In this document: positions 36,852-42,189 of the stretch, piece by piece
Layout of the letters: each line of letters opens with the position of its first letter
How positions within the stretch are numbered: position 1 is the first letter of the stretch
Source of the DNA: Aquaspirillum serpens DSM 68
GTDB taxonomy: Bacteria > Pseudomonadota > Gammaproteobacteria > Burkholderiales > Aquaspirillaceae
Assembly: GCF_000420525.1 (NCBI RefSeq)
Contig: NZ_ATVC01000017.1
Coordinates: forward strand, 1-42,189
Direction of reading: 5' to 3'
DNA length: 42,189 nt
The notes under the pieces: model-generated
Seen by the model: the letters and a program-made list of their open reading frames with translations, nothing else
Databases searched by the model: none
What the model was told of the DNA's origin: nothing
Program-made: the position numbers and the translations under genes

Positions 36852-37247
36852 GCTAATACGCTGCTTAAATCGAAAAAGTAGACCGACAATTTACCATTAT
36901 CACGGTGCCTTCTGCCATGCTTTTACAATTTAAGATACCTCCATTATGCCGTTTTATTCTTTTGTTCGATTAAATAAAACTTTTTCTGCAGCGTCATAAC
37001 CCACTTTGCTTAGCGTGTTGGTATCGGTTGTGGCAACTTCAGCACATGGCGAATTTTGAGCTGTCTGTCAAGATTGTGTTGTCCCGCGCAACCCACTACA
37101 ATTTGTGCCATTAAACAACGACACAACTATATGTTGTGTTTTTTTGTTGCGTTCTGCCGTATTAAAAACTGCGCTTGTACCTGAATTTTTGCGGTTTTTT
37201 TCCAGCTTAATTCCCCTTTTTCGCCTTTATTTCAGAGAGATCGCTGC
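36852..37247. other. 396-bp divergent intergenic region between sensor kinase and nrdA
   Basis: No gene is seen here. The half near nrdA holds the paired NrdR boxes (37093-37139) and TATTAA at 37160-37165 as a possible -10. The half near the kinase is AT-rich, with no promoter matching consensus convincingly. A short open frame at 37105-37323 overlaps the nrdA start in another frame and is not supported. Confidence 0.6.
37093..37139. promoter_or_regulatory. paired NrdR boxes (nrd operator)
   Basis: Two sites resemble the 16-bp NrdR box (ACAC-w-ATATAT-w-GTGT type). They are CCACTACAATTTGTGC (37093-37108) and CAACTATATGTTGTGT (37124-37139); the second matches about 13 of 16 positions and sits in a 19-bp palindrome with arms ACACAAC and GTTGTGT (37121-37139). 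The sites begin 31 bp apart, three helical turns, which is the usual NrdR arrangement. NrdR represses ribonucleotide reductase genes when dATP is high. Confidence 0.85.
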
Positions 37248-40076
37248 ATGTCCACGTCTGTTGCCGATTCCGCACGTCAATCGTATGCCAACTACAAAAC
37301 CATTCGTCGCAATGGCGCAGTAGTTGATTTTGAACCTTCGAAAATTTCCGTTGCCATGAGCAAGGCCTTTCTTGCTGTCAGCGGTCAACGTGGGTTGAGC
37401 AGTGCCCGTATACGGGATGAAGTGGCTGTGTTAACCGAGCAGGTGGTCAGTGCACTCTTGCGTCGTAAGCCAGAAGGTGGCGCGATTCACATTGAAGAAA
37501 TTCAAGACCAAGTTGAATTGGCGCTGATGCGTTCAGGAGAACACGAAGTGGCACGCGCCTATGTTTTGTATCGTGAAGAACGCTCACGTCAACGCGCCCA
37601 ACAAAAAGCACAAGCCGCCGAACCCGTCGAGGTGCCGGTGTTGCATGTGGTGGATCGTCACGGGCAGAGCCAGCCATTGGATATGGCACAACTGCGCGCC
37701 CTGATTACGGCGGCGTGTGAAGGCTTAGAAACCGAAACCCAACCTGAACACATTCTCAGCGAAACGCTGAAGAACCTGTATGACGGGGTGTCAGTGGATG
37801 AGGTGAATAAATCCGCCATCTTGGCCGCGCGCGCCATGATTGAGCAAGATCCGGCCTATGACAAAGTCACTGCCCGTTTATTGCTGAACACCATCCGCCT
37901 CGATATTTTGGGTGAAACCATCAGCCCAAGCGACATGGCCGTGCGTTATCCCGATTATTTTGTGTCGTTTATCCGTCGTGGTATTGATGCCGAGCTGTTA
38001 GATGAACGCTTAGCCGAATATGACTTGCCACGCTTGGGCGAGGCATTACAACCAGAACGTGACAACCAATTTGGCTATCTCGGCCTACAAACCCTGTTTG
38101 ATCGCTATTTCTTACACATCGACGGTCAGCGTATCGAAATGCCACAGGCGTTCTTTATGCGGGTGGCGATGGGGCTGGCGCTGAATGAAAGCGACCGGAA
38201 TGCACGCGCAATTGAGTTCTATCAGGTGTTGTCCTCGTTTGACTTTATGTCCTCGACGCCCACCCTCTTTAACTCCGGCACCCGCCGCAGTCAGCTATCT
38301 AGCTGTTATCTGACAACGATTTCGGATGATCTCGATGGCATTTACGAAGGGATTAAAGAAAATGCGCTGTTGTCGAAATTTGCCGGTGGTTTGGGCAATG
38401 ACTGGACAGCGGTACGCGCATTAGGCAGCCATATCAAAGGCACAAATGGTAAATCGCAAGGCGTGGTGCCGTTCTTAAAAGTGGTGAATGACACTGCGGT
38501 AGCGGTGAACCAAGGCGGCAAACGCCGTGGTGCGGTGTGTGCCTATTTAGAGACATGGCACTTAGACATTGAAGAATTCTTAGAGCTGCGTAAAAACACC
38601 GGCGATGACCGCCGCCGCACGCACGATATGAACACCGCCAACTGGATTCCCGACTTGTTTATGAAACGAGTGATGGAAAATGGCGAGTGGACGTTGTTCA
38701 CCCCAAGCGAATGCCCAGATTTACACGACAAATACGGTAATGAATTTGAACAAGCCTATCTTGCCTACGAAGCGAAAGCGGCGCGTGGTGAGATGAAAAT
38801 GTTCAAAAAGCTGCCGGCGGTAACGCTGTGGCGCAAAATGTTGTCGATGTTGTTTGAAACTGGCCACCCTTGGCTGACTTTCAAAGACCCTTGCAACCTG
38901 CGCAGCCCACAACAACACATGGGCGTGGTGCATAGTTCTAACCTGTGTACCGAAATCACACTGAACACCAATGAAGAAGAAATTGCGGTGTGTAATTTGG
39001 GTTCGGTGAACTTGGTCAATCACATGCGTGATGGTGAGCTCGATAGCGAGAAACTCAAACGCACCATCCGTACCGCGATGCGGATGTTGGACAATGTGAT
39101 CGACATCAACTTCTATCCAGTACAAAAAGCCCGCAATGCCAACTTGAAACATCGTCCAGTCGGTTTGGGCATTATGGGTTTCCAAGATTGTCTGCACTTA
39201 AAGCGAGTGCCGTATGCCAGCCATGAAGCGGTTGAATTTGCCGACCGTTCGATGGAGTTGGTGGCCTATCATGCTTATTGGGCATCGACAGAGCTGGCGC
39301 AAGAACGGGGCCGTTATGCGTCCTATCCAAACAGCCTGTGGGATCGTGGCATTTTGCCGCAGGATTCGATTGGCTTATTGGCCGACACCCGTGGCCAATA
39401 TTTGCAAATGGATCGCTCCAGCCACTTAGATTGGACAGAACTGCGGTCGCGGATTGCCGAATATGGAATGCGCAACTCCAATTGTTTGGCGATTGCCCCC
39501 ACCGCCACCATTGCCAACATTATTGGCGTGTCTGCGTCGATTGAACCGACCTATCAAAACCTGTTTGTGAAATCGAACCTGTCCGGTGAATTCACGGTGG
39601 TGAATGAATATCTGGTGCGCGATTTGAAAGCGCGGGGGTTGTGGGATGAGGTGATGGTATCAGATTTGAAATACTTCGATGGCAGCCTTGGCCCGATTGA
39701 CCGCGTTCCGGCCGACTTGCGTGCCGTATATGCCACCGCCTTTGAAATTGACCCACGCTGGTTAGTCGATGCCGCCAGCCGCCGGCAAAAATGGATTGAC
39801 CAAGCACAGTCATTAAACATTTATATGGCCGGTGCCTCTGGTAAGAAATTGGATGAGTTGTATAAACATGCTTGGATTAGCGGTTTGAAAACGACTTATT
39901 ACCTGCGCACGTTGGCGGCAACGGCAGCAGAAAAATCGACTGGGCGCGGTGGTGAGTTGAACGCAGTTCCTGCAGCAGCGTCTTATTCTGCTCCTGCAGT
40001 AGCCGAACCAGAATTGCCAGCAACCGATATGAAATTCTGCTCCATCGATAACCCTGATTGTGAGTCGTGCCAATAA
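37248..40076 (+). CDS. nrdA: class Ia ribonucleotide reductase, alpha (R1) subunit with two ATP-cones
   Basis: A 942-aa catalytic subunit reducing NDPs to dNDPs. Two N-terminal ATP-cone regulatory domains are visible (about 17-110, [17 protein letters not shown]; and about 130-220, [15 protein letters not shown]). This is longer than E. coli NrdA, which has one, and like Pseudomonas-type proteins. Active-site residues: C353 (SSCYL), N565, C567 and E569 (NLCTEI), C582 ([10 protein letters not shown]). The C-terminal shuttle cysteines are C938 and C941 (CESC). [17 protein letters not shown] is present. ATG 37248 has AGAGAG 8 nt upstream. NrdR boxes lie about 110 bp upstream and nrdB follows. 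Confidence 0.96.
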   Translation: MSTSVADSARQSYANYKTIRRNGAVVDFEPSKISVAMSKAFLAVSGQRGLSSARIRDEVAVLTEQVVSALLRRKPEGGAIHIEEIQDQVELALMRSGEHEVARAYVLYREERSRQRAQQKAQAAEPVEVPVLHVVDRHGQSQPLDMAQLRALITAACEGLETETQPEHILSETLKNLYDGVSVDEVNKSAILAARAMIEQDPAYDKVTARLLLNTIRLDILGETISPSDMAVRYPDYFVSFIRRGIDAELLDERLAEYDLPRLGEALQPERDNQFGYLGLQTLFDRYFLHIDGQRIEMPQAFFMRVAMGLALNESDRNARAIEFYQVLSSFDFMSSTPTLFNSGTRRSQLSSCYLTTISDDLDGIYEGIKENALLSKFAGGLGNDWTAVRALGSHIKGTNGKSQGVVPFLKVVNDTAVAVNQGGKRRGAVCAYLETWHLDIEEFLELRKNTGDDRRRTHDMNTANWIPDLFMKRVMENGEWTLFTPSECPDLHDKYGNEFEQAYLAYEAKAARGEMKMFKKLPAVTLWRKMLSMLFETGHPWLTFKDPCNLRSPQQHMGVVHSSNLCTEITLNTNEEEIAVCNLGSVNLVNHMRDGELDSEKLKRTIRTAMRMLDNVIDINFYPVQKARNANLKHRPVGLGIMGFQDCLHLKRVPYASHEAVEFADRSMELVAYHAYWASTELAQERGRYASYPNSLWDRGILPQDSIGLLADTRGQYLQMDRSSHLDWTELRSRIAEYGMRNSNCLAIAPTATIANIIGVSASIEPTYQNLFVKSNLSGEFTVVNEYLVRDLKARGLWDEVMVSDLKYFDGSLGPIDRVPADLRAVYATAFEIDPRWLVDAASRRQKWIDQAQSLNIYMAGASGKKLDELYKHAWISGLKTTYYLRTLAATAAEKSTGRGGELNAVPAAASYSAPAVAEPELPATDMKFCSIDNPDCESCQ

Positions 40077-40097
40077 ACGCAGCGTAAAAAATCATTT

Positions 40098-40129
40098 GAA
40101 TTTGGCGCGGAGTAATCTGCGCCAAATTC
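40098..40129 (+). other. perfect hairpin in the nrdA-nrdB gap
   Basis: GAATTTGGCGC (40098-40108) pairs perfectly with GCGCCAAATTC (40119-40129) over 11 bp with a 10-nt loop. It lies 21 nt after the nrdA stop and ends 22 nt before the nrdB start. No T-run follows, so it is more likely an mRNA-processing or stability element than a full terminator. Confidence 0.65.
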
Positions 40130-40151
40130 TTAAACAAATTGGAGAGTGATT

Positions 40152-41216
40152 GTGAGTTTAAGTTTTGATGATGTGGCAGTAGCCAGTCCAACAAGTGCCG
40201 AAGGTCGTGTGAATGCGGTTGATAAGCGGATTATCAACGGTAAAACCGACGTCAATCAATTAGTGCCATTTAAATACAAATGGGCATGGGAAAAATATCT
40301 CGCACAGTGTGCTAACCACTGGATGCCGCAAGAAGTCAATATGCAGCGCGATATTGAACAGTGGAAATCCGGCCAACTGTCTGCTGATGAAATGCGCGTG
40401 GTAAAACGCAACCTCGGCTTTTTTGTTACAGCCGATAGCCTTGCGGCAAATAATATTGTGTTGGGCACTTATCGCCAAATTACCGCGCCAGAATGCCGAC
40501 AGTTTTTACTGCGCCAAGCGTTTGACGAAGCCATCCATACCCATGCTTATCAATATATTGTTGAGTCATTGGGTTTGGATGAAGGCGAAGTATTTAACGC
40601 CTATCACGAAATCCCATCGATTCGAAATAAAGATAATTTCTTAATTCCATTTATCGATGCTCTGACCAATCCAGAATTCAAAACCGGTACCTTAGAAAAC
40701 GATCAAACTTTATTAAAATCATTGATTGTCTTTGCCTGCATTATGGAAGGTTTGTTCTTCTATGTGGGTTTTGTGCAAATTTTGGCATTAGGCCGACAAA
40801 ATAAAATGACCGGTGCGGCGGAGCAATATCAATATATTTTGCGTGATGAGTCGATGCACTGCAATTTTGGTATTGATATGATTAACACCATTAAGCTGGA
40901 AAACCCTCATTTGTGGACTGAGGCTTTCCAAAAAGAGATTACTGAGCTATTTGAGCAGGCGGTTGATTTAGAATATGCCTATGCTGAAGACACCATGCCA
41001 CGCGGTATTTTGGGTTTGAATGCGCCGATGTTTAAAGAATACCTACGCTTTATTTGTAACCGCCGGATGGTGCAAATTGGGTTGCCGGAGTTATTCCCAG
41101 GTGCAAACAATCCTTTCCCGTGGATGAGCGAGATGATTGATTTGAAGAAAGAGAAGAATTTCTTTGAAACGCGGGTAACGGAATATCAAACCGGTGGTGC
41201 GTTGAACTGGGATTGA
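40152..41216 (+). CDS. nrdB: class Ia ribonucleotide reductase, beta (R2) subunit
   Basis: A 354-aa ferritin-like radical-generating subunit. Di-iron ligands line up with E. coli NrdB by exact spacing: D95, E126, H129, E199, E233 and H236, with the radical tyrosine Y133 ([10 protein letters not shown]), so it is a classical tyrosyl-radical enzyme. GTG 40152 is preferred as the start (GGAG at 40141-40144 is 7 nt away) over GTG 40146, which overlaps the ribosome-binding site. It is probably cotranscribed with nrdA across a 75-nt gap containing a strong hairpin. The C-terminal tail that docks to NrdA ends [12 protein letters not shown]. Confidence 0.96.
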   Translation: MSLSFDDVAVASPTSAEGRVNAVDKRIINGKTDVNQLVPFKYKWAWEKYLAQCANHWMPQEVNMQRDIEQWKSGQLSADEMRVVKRNLGFFVTADSLAANNIVLGTYRQITAPECRQFLLRQAFDEAIHTHAYQYIVESLGLDEGEVFNAYHEIPSIRNKDNFLIPFIDALTNPEFKTGTLENDQTLLKSLIVFACIMEGLFFYVGFVQILALGRQNKMTGAAEQYQYILRDESMHCNFGIDMINTIKLENPHLWTEAFQKEITELFEQAVDLEYAYAEDTMPRGILGLNAPMFKEYLRFICNRRMVQIGLPELFPGANNPFPWMSEMIDLKKEKNFFETRVTEYQTGGALNWD

Positions 41217-41262
41217 CCGTCGAAATCGACCGAGTGCAGGGTAAGAAATTGCCTGCATAAAA

Positions 41263-41293
41263 ACCAAAGGCCAGCATGATGCTGACCTTTGGT
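41263..41293 (+). terminator. hairpin after nrdB (probable terminator without T-run)
   Basis: ACCAAAGG (41263-41270) pairs with CCTTTGGT (41286-41293). After one C-A mismatch an inner CAGCA/TGCTG stem continues (41272-41276 with 41280-41284). It lies 47 nt after the nrdB stop. No T-run follows, so termination efficiency is uncertain. Confidence 0.55.
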
Positions 41294-41423
41294 GGCAGAA
41301 GGAAAATGTTGGTTACAAATCCCTACTACTCTTCTGGATGGGGATCGAGAAGGTACACTGAGAATAGATTTATCGCAACCGATAGTTTTCTTCTGAAATT
41401 TTTTAATCTTTCAGGAGAGTCTA

Positions 41424-41663
41424 ATGACTACCTCAAAAAAAGTTGCTACCGCAGCTTCAAAAATACTTCGTAGTTCGTCTACTGGCATTCGTTCTAAAGC
41501 GTCTGCGGCAAGTGCCTTGTCTCAAACTAATGCTCCCAATAAACATACATCCAGTGCTGTAGCAAGTGCAGCATCTTCAGTTTTAACAGATGGACGTACA
41601 AGTAAAGCCTCCAAATCGGCTGCTGCTAGTGCGTTATCTCAGGTCAGACGTAAGAAATCTTAA
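41424..41663 (+). CDS. 79-aa Ser/Ala/Lys-rich protein made of two copies of one motif
   Basis: A basic, low-complexity small protein preceded by AGGAGAG, 5-7 nt before the ATG, a good ribosome-binding site. Two 30-residue units align without gaps with about 16 identities: residues about 6-35 (VATAASKIL then ASALSQ) and about 45-74 (VASAASSVL then ASALSQ). It ends in RRKKS. No signal peptide or membrane helix. I recall short proteins with a similar VAS-AS-LR-SALSQ pattern annotated only as hypothetical; function unknown. The composition suggests a nucleic-acid-binding or highly helical protein. It stands alone between nrdB and the tandem repeat array. Confidence 0.75.
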   Translation: MTTSKKVATAASKILRSSSTGIRSKASAASALSQTNAPNKHTSSAVASAASSVLTDGRTSKASKSAAASALSQVRRKKS

Positions 41664-41679
41664 AACTTAAGGCAACCTT

Positions 41680-41799
41680 GTAGGGTGGATAAGCGTAGCG
41701 CATCCGCCAGTAGTGTAGGCACCGGTTTTGTGCCCACCATTTTTAATTTGGTTGCTTAATGATTGTTTTGGGTGGATGCACTACGTTTATCCACCCTAC
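41680..41799 (+). repeat. 120-bp palindromic element, copy R3
   Basis: It starts GTAGGGTGGATAAGCG and ends CGTTTATCCACCCTAC. The terminal inverted repeats pair over about 26 bp with mismatches. The inner GGCACCGGTTTTGTGCC forms a second hairpin. Same length as copy R1 at 1-120, opposite orientation. Confidence 0.93.
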
Positions 41800-41875
41800 A
41801 AAGTAAAAATAATTAAATTCGTTGGATTAGGGTGAATTCATTAGGTTTATTCACCTGATTGTTTAAGGCAACCTT

Positions 41876-41995
41876 GTAGGGCGGATAAGCGTAGCGCATC
41901 CGCCAGTAGTGTGGGCACCGATTTTGTGTCCATCATTTTTAATTTGGTTGCTTAATGATTGTTTTGGGTGGATGCACTCCGTTTATCCACCCTAC
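41876..41995 (+). repeat. 120-bp palindromic element, copy R4
   Basis: Same length and ends as R3 (GTAGGGCGGATAAGCG to CGTTTATCCACCCTAC), with a few base changes such as GTGTCC in place of GTGCCC in the inner hairpin. Confidence 0.93.
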
Positions 41996-42072
41996 AAAGT
42001 AAAAATAATTAAATCCGTTGGTTTAGGGTGAATTCATTAGGTTTATTCACCTGATTGTTTAAGGCAACCTTG

Positions 42073-42189
42073 TAGGGCGGATAAGCGTAGCGCATCCGCC
42101 AGTAGTGTGGGCACCAGTTTTGTGCCCATCATTTTTAATTTGGTTGTTCGATGATTGTTTTGGGTGGATGCACTGCATTTATCCACCCT
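42073..42189 (+). repeat. 120-bp palindromic element, copy R5, cut by window end
   Basis: Begins GTAGGGCGGATAAGCG and follows the element to TTATCCACCCT at the last base; the final three bases would lie beyond the window. Confidence 0.92.

Larger units (their letters stand above)
41669..42189 (+). repeat. tandem array of about 196-bp units, running off the window
   Basis: Units begin AAGGCAACCTT at 41669, 41865 and 42062 (periods 196 and 197 bp); the third is cut by the window end. Each unit is an 11-bp lead, the 120-bp palindromic element, and an AT-rich spacer of about 65-66 bp. The spacer contains a second hairpin (GGGTGAAT at 41830-41837 with ATTCACCT at 41849-41856). No coding frame is supported. 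Copies differ at scattered positions, so the array is not a recent exact duplication. Confidence 0.92.

Noticed and set aside
41276-41473. 65-aa frame after nrdB
   Set aside because: It begins inside the nrdB 3' hairpin, has no ribosome-binding site and overlaps the better supported 79-aa gene in another frame.
41669-42189. CRISPR array
   Set aside because: Repeats are about 120 bp inside 196-bp units, and the spacers are near-identical to each other. CRISPR repeats are short with unique spacers, and no cas gene is present.

Overview
The window is a compact stretch of mid-GC bacterial chromosome. It carries many single-copy housekeeping genes, a tRNA, few gaps and no rRNA or insertion-sequence transposase. 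Gene content points to a gammaproteobacterium: a single-chain glutamate synthase (gltBD), glnE, class I fumarase, a thiE-thiD pair, yejBEF, and class Ia nrdAB whose alpha subunit carries two ATP-cones and sits behind a paired NrdR operator. A Pseudomonadales/Moraxellaceae-like lineage is possible, but that is an impression from gene content, not a demonstration.

Layout. 1-2.2 kb: a 120-bp palindromic repeat, then midA and folM transcribed divergently. 2.3-8.7 kb: the gltBD operon, with a good sigma70-type promoter and a terminator-like hairpin in its leader, closed by a strong terminator. 8.7-9.7 kb: a DUF1778/GNAT toxin-antitoxin pair followed by a damaged repeat copy. 9.8-13.6 kb: thiE-thiD, class I fumarase and dcd. 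13.7-16.9 kb: small envelope or secreted proteins (DUF1232, PepSY, DUF2147), wrbA and a YihY/BrkB membrane protein. 16.9-21.6 kb, minus strand: aroC followed tightly by the peptide ABC transporter yejB-yejE-yejF, with no yejA in the window. 21.9-24.2 kb: a low-GC accessory patch holding a GIY-YIG nuclease reading frame broken by a 17-bp tandem duplication, a small unknown protein and a 5'-truncated SulP transporter (last membrane helix, STAS and cyclic-nucleotide domains only). 24.2-27.9 kb: yaaA, glnE and tRNA-Asn. 28-30.5 kb: a CPA2 antiporter overlapping a YbdK-type carboxylate-amine ligase. 30.5-36.9 kb, minus strand: hybrid sensor kinase, response-regulator diguanylate cyclase, DUF1415 protein, methyltransferase and a degenerate NlpD/ActS-type lipoprotein, probably one long transcription direction. 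37-41.2 kb: nrdAB. 41.4-42.2 kb: a 79-aa Ser/Ala/Lys-rich protein built from two copies of one motif, followed by a tandem array of about 196-bp units carrying three more copies of the 120-bp palindromic element, running off the window end.

How the genes fit together. gltBD (ammonia assimilation) and glnE (adenylyl control of glutamine synthetase) serve nitrogen metabolism. dcd and nrdAB serve deoxynucleotide supply. thiE and thiD make thiamine phosphate. The kinase/GGDEF pair couples an extracytoplasmic signal to c-di-GMP. No obvious new multi-gene defence or biosynthetic system is visible. The least explained parts are the repeat family with its tandem array beside the duplicated-motif small protein, the terminator-like hairpin in the gltB leader, the 17-bp duplication in the GIY-YIG gene and the beheaded SulP gene.
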